This document shows, piece after piece, positions 50,538 to 62,900 of a DNA stretch of 64,000 nt (the stretch's first letter is position 1; the number at the start of each line of letters is the position of its first letter). The notes below the pieces were generated by a model that made no database searches, had not been told where the DNA came from, and saw only the letters and a program-made list of their open reading frames with translations. Position numbers and translations under genes: made by a program. The DNA comes from Neopestalotiopsis rosae. Taxonomy: Eukaryota; Ascomycota; Sordariomycetes; Amphisphaeriales; Sporocadaceae. The stretch lies in assembly GCA_023078685.1 (NCBI GenBank), contig JALGAS010000013.1:253001-317000 (forward strand), given 5' to 3'.

Positions 50538-53500
50538 GACAAGGAAGAAAGGGGGAAAGGATTCAAGAAGCCTCGAGCACTTTTCTATTGGCTTTCCTCA
50601 GTTTCTGCAGACGCGCGTTATACTCAATGATGACGAGCTTATTCAAGACAGCTTCTTCTTCTTCCCAGCTCTTGGGTAAACACGTTTCAGGGATAATGAT
50701 AGGCAGCAGTTTTATACGGATCGGGGATGGGTTATACCAGAAACACGCCGACATGGATGTTCAACAACACTGCCACCTCCGTTTCCGTTGCGATACATTT
50801 CGCTCTGGCCTTTCACAGGACAGAGACCCATTCTAGCTATCCTTTGCTTACCCATGGCTCTTCCATTACTACCACCTTGACTTTGCAATCATCGAAGAGA
50901 GAAAGGAAAGAGAACCTTGAGCGAAATTACACAGTATGTCGCGCTGCTCCAGTAACTCGCTGAACCCAATCGATTCCAATGGTCGTAAAGCACGAGTAGA
51001 CCAAGTACCCGTGGTACCTTGCCTCATCCTACTGCTAGCTTCACGGAGCCTTCTCCAGAGTATTCCGTTGGCTGGTCGGTGAGTCACGTGCGAGCAGGCA
51101 ACACACAGAGATTGGGAATGGAGATGGGGAGCAGGGTTCGTCTTTTTGCTCCCTCGCTCTTTCTCCCTTTCTAGTCTCGGTCTCACATGTTTCGCTGGTA
51201 ATGATTACTGTATTGGGCATGCCATTGGAACCGATAGGAAGAGAGAGAGGGAGAGGGTGTCAAGCGCGCGAGGGATAGGGAGACACACAGAGAGAGCCGA
51301 TGGTCAGTGAGTTACAGTAGCAGCTGCATTACTAGTCAGGCTAGTAGCGTCAAGGATTCTTTTCCGTAGACCAATGGGTACGCTTCCGCGACTCAGACAT
51401 GGCTATACCTTAGAAAGGCATGACATTGCCTCTATCTCACGCCGCGAAGGAAACACAAGAGTTGCTAAAAAGCGCCCCTACACTCTCTACCCTTGTCTTT
51501 GCCTCCCCCGGGGAAGAGGGATCACTCAGAAAGAATAGCGAGGTAGGGTAGGGGTTGCGCGGGAAAGTCACACTGCCACGCTTGCTTGAATCAGATCTGA
51601 GCATCGAAATATGTCGCGATATTGTCGGTCAGAGCTCTCCATGAATTTTAGACCCATCTGCCCTTCCCCCTCTCCCTCCAGATCCTTGACGCCTCTCGCG
51701 CGCAAAAGTTCGTCTTATGGCTTGTAAGATTGCGGGCTATCAAACTCCTTGTGGATAGAGTACTACTACTAGTATAATGTGGCATATGAGCCGGATGAGT
51801 ACTACAGTAAGAAGCTGAAGTAACCATGGGGGCGCATTTCATTCTCGTCAAGTTCAGAGTGCAGACGATCTGCTACAGTACCGCCCACTATACGTCGATA
51901 GGCTGCGGGCCAAAGCCATGTGTTAGCAGTCATGGAGCGTACGTACTTTGTACTCTGCGTATCCCCCAACTAAAAAACCACGTGCAGTGCCCTTCGGTAG
52001 TGGTAAGTAGAATGGAGAAGCGTCCCCAGCTATTCCAACCGCGAACCCGCAAAATGCGCAACTTTTTGTGTGTGCCAGGCAGTAGTGTATGGACCTCTGG
52101 TACCCAGCGTACTGTGTAGTGCACATATTAGTGGACGTGAGGTATTGCGTAAAGCCAGAGATAGGCAATAGATGTGAGAGGGGTTGGTTCGCATACGCTT
52201 GCCACTATAGTAGAGGACGCAAACGACCCGAGTAAGCAAAGTATAACATCCACAATCGCTTTCTACAATGCTACCAAGCAGGCTGGCACCTGGGATAGGA
52301 CGAAGACTTCGAGGGTGAAGAGAACATAAAAAAACGTACAGAACATGAAACACGCTCAACCTAGGATCTTCCGCGGGGCGGAGCCGGGGTGGTTCCTCTT
52401 CTCAGCGGGGACCCCTATTTTGGTGGCAGTCAACCTTTTTTTTTTTTTTTCTTGCATGCCCTCTGTCACTAACGCATCTCCATTGTTCAAGGTGTGTGAC
52501 TCGGATGTACTATGTAATGTGTGTATATTTCTTCTGTGTTTATTACTGTCACTGCTAGGGTCTGCACAGACGATCTTTTTCCGTTTCGGTCCGAAGTGCT
52601 TCCCAGTATCGGGTTTGGCTTGGTTTGGCTGGCAAGCTGGCTTGCGTCTTTCTTTGCCTTCCGTCGTCTTTTGCTGCCCAATTGGTTCCTTTTCATCATG
52701 TTACAATACATTACAGCTGAGCTGAGCCCTGCTGACTGCGCATATTTGGCTCACTATGGGACAGGTTTAGAAAAGTTCGTGCACCATGTATTCTTCAATC
52801 GTATTGGAGGCATTGAATGTAGCTAGTATTTTTTTCGCCTCCCTCAGTAGTGCTTGGGTATACTATGTATGGCATTGCCCGCTATCGCCATCGTCTCATT
52901 CCTAGGTCGATGTAGTGGATGGATGGGTGTTAGTTGCCCTACTACTAGATACGCTACGGAATTGCTTGTTATTGCCTTGTACTACTGCTGCTGCTGCTAC
53001 AGTCGCCAACCCCGCGCAGTCCCATCTCCAGATAGTTCGTCTATAACTGTACATGTGATTGGGCAAGGAGAATCGCTCTTGTGCAAAGCGAGGTTCGGTT
53101 CGCACCCGGCCCCGTCTTCATAGGTAGGGATTCAGAGTGCCGATCCCATATATGAGCCGCGTACAGTATACAGCTTGTCCATTGAGCGCCGAGCAAGTGT
53201 CCATGATCGACAAGCGTTTGCAATAATGGGCGAGCAGGTGATGTGAACAAGCGAAGGATAGTTTCAAGATCTTTCTCTTCCATTAAATTACAAGGCAGTA
53301 AGCGAGTGTAAGCTTTCCTATCACGCGACCACCGTCTTTTCCAGATCCGTCTTCTTGCGAGCGAGAAAAGTGCTCTGCCCTTACAACAGGGTATATGCAT
53401 CGCAACGTACGTGCAGCTAATTGTACAGTGATCATCATTTCCAACCCTATCCTCTTCCTCTGCTCTGTGCGAACGCCTTTACCCATGAGAGTTGCAGCAT

Positions 53501-54064
53501 GTCGATGTTCGCTCCAATAGTGTGGCCGTCAAAAGTGATAAACGAATGCAAAAAAATAAAGCGTAACCCCGTCTCCACCAGCGCCCCCAGGCTGGTTGAC
53601 GACCCTAGAGTGTCCCGATGAAGAAATCCCCCAAAACGCCGAACGAGGGGGTATCTGTGAGATACAACCAATCCTCGAAAATGTGTGAACCCTTGACCCA
53701 AATGTCCGCGAGCGAGAGACGTGAAAAAATGCGTCCCCAGGAAAAAAAAAAAAGCCGCTCGACGTCCCCATGTCTATAAGCACCGACGCTACCCTTTGGC
53801 GCTCTTCATAAAATTGCCGTGAAGACCCACACTCTCGGTGGTAAAAAATAACATTGCGGCTAGTTGTAACGCATCATGATAATTGGTTCATGGTATGGTC
53901 GCAACCGCATCCCAAGCGGAAAATTTTGAGTTCTTCAATGCTTGCCTCCTCTAAATGGTGTTTTGAGGCAGAGCGGTATAACTTTCGAGGTATCGATGCA
54001 AGTGTAAATGTAATAAACACAAAAAACCAATATATGTCGTGCCGTGAGAGTAAGTCTAATTGAC

Positions 54065-55331
54065 TTAATCCGACTCGTCGTGGTGATCCTCGGAGCCAGC
54101 GTCCGACTTGGTGTCGTTCTTGTGAACTTTTCGGTGTCTTCGCAGGTTGGACACAACAGAGAAGTGTCTTCCGCAGCCTTCGACTTCGCAGGAGAAAGCT
54201 GGAGTGGGGTGTTAGTATGAATAGGACTAGCGCAGGTATTCGAGCAATCAACCACTTACGCTTCTCGCCAGTATGGCTGTACATGTGTGTCTGCAAGGAG
54301 CTAGGTCTGGTGAAGCGCTTGTCGCAAACCTTGCACTTATGCTTCTTTTGCGTGCTCGACGACACCTTGGAGCTGAACTGGCCCATCATGGACTGGGGTG
54401 CCGGAGGCGGCTGGGTCATCAAGTTGGTGGGCCGGGGCAACGTCCTCGAGGTGACCGATTCGATGTCTGAGCCTGCTGTGGAGTAGTCGCTAACGGATGA
54501 GTCGATGGATCCTCCGTAGTAGCTGCCGCTGCCGTAGTTGCTGGCCGAAGAGATGGAGGAGCTGGTGGAGTGTGCCGAAGGGAAACCATAAGAGTCTGCG
54601 GAACCCCGTCCCCGGTTGGCTGGAGGGTAAATGGCCCTGGGTGTCTCTTGGCTCATGGCGAGCATACCGTGTCCAGCATCGAGCGCGTCTGCGAAGCTGC
54701 GGCGATCATCCTGTGGGATTCCTCTAGAATTGAAGTCAACTACCGAATTCCGGGAAGAGTGCAGGCCGTCGTCGGTACCAAAGTCGGACGAGGATACCGA
54801 TGATGGAACGGATGATTGAGAATACCTTCTGTGGTCGGCCTCCGGAGCCAAGGCAAAGGTGGACCGGACTGGTGCAGCAGCATAACCAGGTAGACCGCCG
54901 TGGTCATAGGATGGCGGCGATGCGGCGTACGTCGAGTGTACTGCAGGTGCGCTCGTGGTGGCATATTGGGGCTCGCCGTAGGCGGCCGATGTTGTTTGCA
55001 AGCGGTTGAGGCTTAGGAGATCTTGTGGCATATTGAGTAAGTCTTGTTGTCCATAGACGTCCGCCATGAGAGTGCTACCTGCTGATGCTGCAGTCACCGG
55101 GATGCTGCCGAACGAAGCCATTGAGCTGCTCGGTGCGCTTGTCCTGCTTGGGTGCTGCTTTGCAAGAATATCAAGACCGCTGAGTGGTTGTTGGTACATG
55201 CCCTGGCTGGGGTTGGGCGGCGACGAGGCCGAAGCCCACGGGTTGGAGAAGCTTGGGGCGTGGTAGGAAGACATGTGGTCAAAGTGCAGGGCGCCGTATC
55301 GTTGTGGTTGGTGATCCAATGTCATTGTCAT
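54065..55331 (-). CDS. flbC: FlbC-like C2H2 conidiation transcription factor (two exons, 401 aa)
   Basis: Exon 1 is 55331-54260 and exon 2 is 54198-54065. The 61-nt intron begins GTAAGT, has a TACTAAC branch site and ends CTCCAG. The spliced frame gives 401 residues. Residues 1-320 are Ser/Pro/Tyr-rich and probably disordered. Two adjacent C2H2 fingers follow: residues 331-353 (HKCKVCDKRFTRPSSLQTHM, then YSH) and 359-383 (FSCEVEGCGRHFSVVSNLRR, then HRKVH), joined by the linker TGEKP. A short acidic tail ends HHDESD. The finger pair matches FlbC, a nuclear activator that promotes brlA expression and asexual sporulation in Aspergillus. That role is inferred here from the fingers alone. The long upstream region with an overlapping upstream ORF suggests translational or complex transcriptional control. 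Confidence 0.9.
54199..54259 (-). other. Intron of the FlbC-like gene, between the zinc fingers
   Basis: GTAAGT at the 5' end, TACTAAC near the 3' end and CTCCAG at the acceptor. It splits the proline codon of the TGEKP linker, exactly between finger 1 and finger 2. If it is retained, the frame does not stop inside the intron but runs on to 53874. Confidence 0.92.
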
Positions 55332-55633
55332 CTTTGACGAAAAGAATGTGAAGGTATAGTAATATCAGAAAGTATAGAGCTTCCTGACCGGCCGTTGGAG
55401 GTACCGAGAGTATGCAACAATCGGATGAAGTCCCCGGTTGAACGTTGTTTTTCTTGCTGATCGCTGTAGAAGACCCGAAGAAGGGACAGAATGGCTGTGT
55501 CACAAGAAATAGAAGACGCAGACTGAACTTTGTTTGAAGATCCGATGGTAGAAGTTGAATCCAAGTAACGACTCGTGGAGGTGGGATCAGCGAGCCTTAA
55601 GTGTGTGTCTGGCAGGAGACTGGAGAGACTCAT
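55328..55633 (-). promoter_or_regulatory. Upstream ORF overlapping the FlbC start codon
   Basis: An ATG at 55633 opens a 101-codon frame whose TGA (55330-55328) overlaps the ATG of the FlbC-like gene (55331-55329) as ATGA. The product is Ser/Thr-rich without a domain. If the transcript begins upstream of 55633, ribosomes starting here would end exactly at the main start, an arrangement that can tie or limit main-frame translation. Whether the leader includes this ATG, or splices it out, cannot be told from sequence alone. Confidence 0.45.
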
Positions 55634-57631
55634 GCAACAGGGGTTTCGTGTACAGATGGATGAGTGGGAGGTACAAGGTGATGCCAGTCGGTACTTTGCT
55701 TTACCCCCAAACCATCTGAAGCTTATTATCGCTTGCTAGTCAGCGGGACAGGTGGAGCCAAGGCCCTTGAGCACGCAGTACCCAGTGACGATGGTCGAGG
55801 AGAAGTGATCGACAGTTCAATATCCCGTACTGAGGAGCCAAGTCTCCAGGGTTGTGACAGTTATTTGGGAGAGTAGCGTTATGACCAGATCGAGCCGGGC
55901 TGAAATTTGGGAAAGACGGTGTCCAATCTGAACGGCAACGGTTTTAGCTGCTGCCAATGCTTGCTTGCTGGGCAGTGCGTGTGTGTGAGAAAGAGAGAGG
56001 CCCGTGGAGCAGTTCTTTTGGTGGCTCGCTTCAGGACCAAAGGGAGAAAGATCAGCAGTGCTCCCAGATCTGGGGGAAGCGTGACTTGGTTGGACGAGTC
56101 CCGGGACTAGGAGAATATAGCAACGAGGCGACGGTGCTTCCGTGCAACTGATTGAATATGGAGTGGATAGGGTATATAGATGGGGCGGGCAAGGACTTTT
56201 GCTTGTGAGTATATGTATTTTGACCACAGGGGCACGTATGTAGTCGCTGTTGTAGTTATGTTCTATGTTTTGGTTGTTTTTTCTTCTTTTTCGAATGTTT
56301 TACAGATAATTTGGAAGAGGTTGTAGAAGAATGCTGGCTGGATGGGAACGAGGAGGCAGGTCAGGCTTTACATGAATTCCACGCGCGGACAACCTATGAT
56401 GCTGCTTGCTTGCTGGACCTTTGAGTGCCAAGTAGGTACGTAAACATGTAACTACGTAACTTTTGCTTTCTAGTCAGAGTCTTGTCAAACCGCTTCTAGT
56501 GTAGGAAGGCCACCACACCAACTAGGTAATTGAAGAGGGTATCAGGGTCCTGGGTCTAACCTGAATAGTTGGTTACCAGCAGCGTTTCTGTCCAGTCAGC
56601 CAGAGACACTTTTGAAGTGAGTAAAAGGGCCAAGAAGAGACAGGGATGCAGAAGCACGAACCGGCGAACGAGGAAACAGGGGGGGGCCCTTCTGAAGGAC
56701 GGACTGTGAACGATGTGGGATGCCACGCTGGTTACTGGATGCTGGATGCCAGTTAGTTGATACGCCCGCACACAGTTCCAATTATCCATTTTGCAGTAGG
56801 CAGTACGTACTCAGATGAGCCAATTCGACCAGAAAAAGACAAAACAAGAGAGCCAACAGGGTATCTCTGAGTGGATTGTAGTGGTAGTGGTGTAGTGGAT
56901 CTTTGGTGCAAAAAGTAGGGGTTGTCATTCAGAGCTAGCAGGGACGGATTATACCCCTGTCGCTCATTCAAATCACTGTGCTCTGGTTTTTCACTCAAGG
57001 ACTCATTCAACCTTTTCAATCCACTCTCGATCACTGTGCATGCCATACCCTGGTCACCTGGCGTCTGCTTCTTCTTTTCTTTCCCCGCCAGGCGTTGGGT
57101 CCGATTTCTCTTAGTGAGATGGAGGGAAAGAGAAAAGGAAGGGAAGGGAAAAAAAAGTGTGTTCAAGGCTGCCGTTAGCGGACGCCACTGATGCGGGAGT
57201 CGAGGGTAGAGGGAAGTCTCTCATGCAGGGTCCGAAGGAGGAAAGGCACAATGACCGTAGATTACGCCTGCGTACAAAGTACCGTTGGCGTTCTAGTGGC
57301 ATTTCTTAAATTTTTATTTTTCAATTTTTTATCCTATTCTCTGTGATTTACCAGTTGTCGCTTTCCTTGTTTGAGCCATCTGGGCTTGGGCTGGTTACCC
57401 AACCCACGGTCACCGACGATCACTGAAGCATCCATGAGCTTTTTTCTTTCTTTCTTGACTGTCGTGTATGAATATGCTAGATTATCACTCGTCCCCGTCA
57501 GAAAAGAACAAGATGCGATACCAATCCCACGCCGCGGTTTCGTTGCACGGTGCGCCTGCTGGTGGTCGGATGGGGATGGGTGTTGCCCGCGAGCAATGCC
57601 CCCCTTCGACTGGATCTTGTCCCCTCGACAG

Positions 57632-57890
57632 CTACGTCACGGGTGATACATGACGGGTCAGAATCCTTGTCTTAATGAAGCCCTGTCCGGTAGAGTAGAG
57701 GTGGGTACCGGCTAGTGGAGATAGCGTTGAGTAGAGGTACTTTTGAACAGCAGCAAGTGCCAAAGTGCTCTGTGCTGAGCTTTTTGGGTCCTGACTTATC
57801 GTACCTTTTAGTGCCCAAGTGCCCCAATCGCTCCAACTGCTAGGGCATCTTCTTGGGAACTGGAGTCCACTATCAGTGACCCAAATGGCA
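57632..57890 (-). other. Possible terminal exon after a strong 3' splice-site signature
   Basis: On the minus strand, TTCTAACG followed by an 18-nt pyrimidine-rich tract and CACAG (57891) closely resembles a fungal branch site and acceptor. Directly after it, one frame is open for 85 codons (57889-57632, ending in TAG), with peptides such as AIWVTDSGLQFPRRCPSSWS and LALAAVQKYLYSTLSPLAGT. No matching donor was settled on; candidates lie in the 57.98-58.05 kb stretch. It may be the last exon of a lineage-specific gene or of a spliced non-coding RNA. Confidence 0.22.
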
Positions 57891-58129
57891 CTGTGGGAGA
57901 AGAGAAGGACGTTAGAACATTACTGATGTCCCTGCTGGCGATTGCGGATAGCCGCCCCAAAGGAGCGTCTGCTCTGGGTAAGATAGTGTAAAACTCCCGT
58001 GGATTACCAACCTTGGGTAAGTAGCGTCCCAGGCCACCGTCACCTAAGGCTGGCATCACCATCCAGCGTTCTCTGAATGCCAGGGTTTGGTCTCCTGTAT
58101 GATGTTACTGTGCAGAAGGAATGTATCAA

Positions 58130-58786
58130 TCACCCAACTTGCAAGTCGAAATGGTAATCATGACATGTATTGCCTCTGTTTTCATAATAAGGATTGACCA
58201 TGGCTGGACGTACGCCTGGTTGAACGAAGCATGGACGCAGAACTCCAGCAATCGCTAGATCCCACGGCATGAGGCTGCTGTATGATGGCATGCACGCAGA
58301 TGGATTCTGCAAATATGATATTACTTTCCTGTCATGCATATGTCTGCGGACGGTATTTGAGGAATGATTAAGATGAAGTGTATGTAGGCAAAAGGAGAAA
58401 ATACTATTACTCTGGTCGTCGACATCATTGGACCCAGACAGATTGAGCGTGAACGTAGTTGGGCAATTCATAAATTCAATGCCGTCAGATTGTATGTGGT
58501 AGGTACGATTAGTAGTCATGGTGGACAAATGTATGTATACCTCACCAAGAGACCCCCAAGTAAACGGCGCATCAACACCCCCAACACTGAACTGTACAAG
58601 AACGGACAAGGCATTGGGGAAGGGCACCGAACGTTGCATATGACGACGAAATTCACGCAGCCCGCATAGATACCAATTAAGCCGCTCACCGTCCTTCTTG
58701 TTGCGGTGCAACTCCCGGGATGTGTTTTGTTCTTTGCAACAGGAACGGTCTGACGTAGCTGCTGCTGCGCTGAGTTGAGAATGCAT
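58130..58786 (-). CDS. Unrecognised ORF (218 aa), doubtful
   Basis: ATG at 58786 opens 218 codons on the minus strand, about 240 bp upstream of the acceptor-like site at 57891. The two could therefore belong to one spliced transcript. The product has pieces such as RSVPFPNALSVLVQFSVGGV and GVRPAMVNPYYENRGNTCHD, with no signal peptide, membrane helix or known domain. Internal GTGAG- and TTTGCAG-like strings could be splice sites. A frame of this length is only slightly unexpected by chance. Confidence 0.17.
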   Translation of the reverse strand: MHSQLSAAAATSDRSCCKEQNTSRELHRNKKDGERLNWYLCGLREFRRHMQRSVPFPNALSVLVQFSVGGVDAPFTWGSLGEVYIHLSTMTTNRTYHIQSDGIEFMNCPTTFTLNLSGSNDVDDQSNSIFSFCLHTLHLNHSSNTVRRHMHDRKVISYLQNPSACMPSYSSLMPWDLAIAGVLRPCFVQPGVRPAMVNPYYENRGNTCHDYHFDLQVG

Positions 58787-59243
58787 TCAATTATATCATC
58801 AGTCGTATTTATTCACGCTTTTACGCAGGGCATTTGCAAGATCCTAGAGCACATGATATATGACCGGGCCTCGGGGAATGGGCTGAGACTATTGCAACCG
58901 TCTTCCACACGAAACCCCGTCCTGTGTCCAATAGCCTTTTACGAAGATTGAGCTACCTACCCCAGGCATCAATACTCTTGTCATTCAAGGAGTGTATATG
59001 TGCTTGATTGTAGTGTTATCCTAAGTGACGTCGCCGGGCGCCTACAGCAAGGGCGAAGGGGTAATGTATGCAATCGCAGGTTACCGGTGAGTTAGATGAT
59101 ACATTTTCTCGCACTCCATTGGAAGGATATTTGATACCTAGAAAGGTGCTTGCTGTTTCGTCATAGCGCACCTTGGCGGAAAGGTTATGGATCGCGAACT
59201 CTCAATTGTGGGAAGAACCGGTAGTCCGGCGATTTGGAATTGG

Positions 59244-59261
59244 TTTTTTTTTTTTTTTTTT
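59244..59261. repeat. Poly-T tract (18 nt)
   Basis: A run of 18 T. Confidence 0.9.
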
Positions 59262-59889
59262 GTCTCCCCTTCCTCTGCGGTGGTGGCAGAGGACAACGAC
59301 GACGTTGCAGGCAGTGGCGCCGGCTGGCTTACGAGCCGGGAAAGCCTCTACCGCTAAAAGGTCAAAGTATGATAGGACGAGCAAGGGCAAGGGAGGATGG
59401 GTTGCCCTCTTGGTATTGGACGGCTGACGGCTGCACACATCTCCACGGGAATAAGACGCGCAGCTTGTGCTTGAGACCGGATGGTATGCTGCCAGATGAC
59501 CGCATTTCGACTACGGGAAGCCGGTTCAGGCGCCATCTTCTGCCTCTGCCCTCCTGCACCCAGTCATCAGCCTTCAGTCTATTCCCGCCTTCGCCCTTGG
59601 CCATAAAGGGCAAGATACATGAAGGTGCACAAGCATGCCTGCCAGCAACTGGAAAACTGTGAAAGACAGCCTTCAATTGCACAAAGACCCTGAAGGCTCT
59701 GCACTAGGGATCATGTGCGCAGGTAGACCTGGGAGCCATGCAATAACTGAGCTAGCTGCATCGTCGGTAAAGCAGATGATTGTGATATTAGGTAGGCAGT
59801 TGGGGTCTGAGTAAGGCAAAATTGGGTATATCAGCTATGGTATCTTTGTTGAAAACCCCCAATTGCATTCTTTGAGTATATTGCATCGG

Positions 59890-59921
59890 TAGTACAGAGT
59901 AGTAGAGTAGTAGAGTAGTAA
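59890..59921. repeat. AGTAGTAGAG short tandem repeat
   Basis: About three imperfect copies of a 10-base unit. A related TAGTATTAG repeat lies at 60230-60250. Confidence 0.75.
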
Positions 59922-62900
59922 TCCCAAACCCCACACCCACAGGGCATACCTACGGTACCTGTGCACAGATGCACCAGATGCAAGGTTGCAACAGAGGAGA
60001 CGTAATACATGTGCGCAGCAAATGACGAGCTGAACCTGCTGATGTTCCTCTATTCTCGTCTTCTCCGGTGATGGTAGAAGCCGTGAATTGAAGAAACCGA
60101 TGATAACAAGATTGAAACGAGATCAATGGTGCTTCAGCGAGGTCAAAGTGTGCCAGGATCATATTGTTACTGTAAGCTATAGTCGACACTTGCATGCCGA
60201 TCTACATTCTCCGACTACCCTGAGCATATAGTAGTATTAGTAGTATTATTAAGAGATCGCCCACGACTATAGACATTGTATCAGTAGTACTATGGTATGT
60301 CGGCATAATGCATAGTAAAGACTCAAGCCCCCCCTGCCGAATCGGTACCTGGATGCTTGCTTTCCTGTCAATGGCAGATCGAGAATTTGAGAATTGGAGA
60401 TGGCACTTTTGCATTCAATGGTTACATTGTGTGTTTTCGCTCTTTCCAATTCATGATCCATGTGCTTGCTTCAGAGATTGGGCTGCTGCAACTGCATCAG
60501 GGTATGTCCTGCACCTGCGCCCGAAAAAGTGAAGCATTTTCACAGTAATTGCCACGTTCAAATGGAGGCTCTTTGTTGTTACCATGACCAGATTAATCCT
60601 GGAAGCAACGGACTTGAAGCGTCGGCCCGGGCAGCTTACCCAGCTGCCAGGTACCTACCTAGTGAACTACCTAAGTTAGAGCTGGTCAAGCCTGGTGGCC
60701 GTTGGTAAGGAAGGTGCAATAGGCACAAACCAGCTCACCAACATGCACGCACCTGACTGTATTAACCATTGCGCAAGAAATAAAAGCTACGAGAGAGAAA
60801 GAAGAAGCAACGACCCCCCGATCATCCAGCCAAGAGCTCTATCTCTGCAAGGCTGCTCAGACGTCCGCATGTTGTAGAACAATATATTTGACCCTGCTGC
60901 GATTTCATTGGTTATCTCGTAGCTCATGATTACGTGTGTCCATCCACAATCGCATTCTTTTGCGCACTGCTGCTGCTGCTGTCATCAACCACCACGTCTC
61001 GGAATTACCAAGCGCGCCATGGCGTTCTCACCATATCCGCTCCCTTCACAGACTCACTCACAATTCCTCATCCCACCCATCTTGATGCAAGGTTTAATTT
61101 GCAATTCCACCTCTACATGAATCCCATTCTCCGTTGGGTGATATCATTGCTTGCAGCCATCTTCCGAGTACTGACCTCTACCAGTGAAAGCAAAAGTACA
61201 GATCCAGGGGTGCCATTGCTTGAATAGGGAAATTTCATAATGGGTCTCCACACGAATCTGTTCGCACATGGCTGACCAGGGAGTCTGTGGGCTACGGTAT
61301 CTATGGTGGACATCCCAAAAAAGGCACCCTTGGTATACTCGGCTTCTTCCAGCAAGGTCTAATCTCTTGCGATGCCGCTGCTCTGGTTGAACCCCCTGTA
61401 CTGCTGGCCGGTCAGGCCGATATCCCTTGCTGCTGCTTGATGTGTGCTGCCAGATGCTTGCTTGCTTGCCACCCTTCTCCCGGCTCAGATCATGAACAAC
61501 GACACAGCCTTGCGGACCTGACGACGTCGCCAGGAAAACCTTATGACTGAAGCCCTGACCAGGTTGCATTCCGCTACTGCAGCGCAAGATGAGGGTGAAA
61601 TTGCTCGGTGGACAGATACCATTCGCTCTCATCTGGCTCTCGAAATCACCACTTTTCCTGTTCGCCTCTAGCTGCCACTATGGATAGGGTAGGCGCGCCT
61701 GCCCTTGGCTCTGAAGCACATGATAGAGTGCAAGGATCAATCAAACGTGCCTCGACATTGCATGCGATGGCATGTGCTCCTGTACTGTATCGTCCTGCTT
61801 GACTGGAGAGCGAGCAAAAACGCTAATTTCAGCTGTCTTTCTAGTGTAGCTCGAAGCTCCCAGACAGACAAACAACCTTACTACTAGTCGTCGACGAAAA
61901 GGGCATCGGCATCTGCACCTGCTTAGCACTATCGAATTTCGCAAATGCAACTATACCCCCATCAACCAATGACACCTGCCGCCAAAGCAACAGCCTTGCG
62001 AGGTGCATTTTGTGACTATTACACAACCCCGTATACACTATATCAACTTTCTCGTAGATCAAATCAGATAAGCCTAGTGAAACATCAAACATATGCGTCC
62101 CGGGAGTTGACAACGGCGATCATTGGATTCACAAACCAGCAGTCAGCTATACCCACCTCATGTGCAGGCCGCTGTAGATATATGGAGTTCAACATGGTAC
62201 GTATTGTCGCGCGCCGTGTCTGACTGACTAAGTGACGCAACTTTGTAGCATTCATGAGGGTTTTCTTTATTTTTATTTTAATGAATCGTACTTATTCAAC
62301 AGGGTTCAGCTCTTGGATCACAAAAAGATCTCACGACGGAGATGATGAAGGCATCCACATAAGATACCCTTCTAGAAGACCCAAAAGCGGTTCTCCTTTT
62401 CGACCTTTTGGGCCGACGCCGCTGTCAGGCAAATTAAGCAGGACGTGGTGAGCATCCGCATTGGGAAACCCTGCCCCAGGTCTTCTAGGGGAGCAGAAGC
62501 CGAGCAACCAGGGCTTGTCTCAGATGTGACTGGCATTCCCCAAGAGGTAGCAGCGCCAGAGTGCCATCCCGGGCGGTAGAGTGCCGATGATCACTTCTGT
62601 TCCGGAACCCGAATGGGATATTGGCGCTCTTAGCGCATCGCCCCCTAGACGCCACGGGTAATCCAGTGCAACCATGACTATCAACCAAAAGCGGGAGGCT
62701 TTTCTGACAAGTCAGGGTCGCTATAGCTTTTGCTGATCCAAGGCTCAGCTTGAGCCTTACGCTCGGATACACGCCAACCCAATTGATCGGTCAGTCAGTT
62801 TATTGCAGTATTGTTAAAAACAAATCCGACAACTCGCCGCAGCTCCCGCATTCCCCATATACTGCGAGAGGAATTACAACGAGGAAGAGCCGTGGGACCC

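Larger units (their letters stand above)
42757..54064. other. 11-kb gene-poor region
   Basis: No recognisable gene. It contains a 37-nt T tract (49444-49480), an 11-nt G run (50110-50120), a GGA microsatellite (50515-50537) and a cluster of CGCAC-type repeats near 50285-50310. The longest frames (44834-45466 plus, 210 codons; 50267-50836 plus, 189 codons) show no domain and have competing frames. The last few hundred bases before 54065 are the likely 3' untranslated region of the FlbC-like gene. Confidence 0.55.

Noticed and set aside
50267..50836. 189-codon plus-strand ORF with an acidic run
   Set aside because: The acidic run is only the translated GGA microsatellite, and the rest has no recognisable features.
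61144..61632. 162-codon minus-strand ORF
   Set aside because: An overlapping plus-strand frame of 87 codons is equally plausible, and neither shows a domain or splice context.
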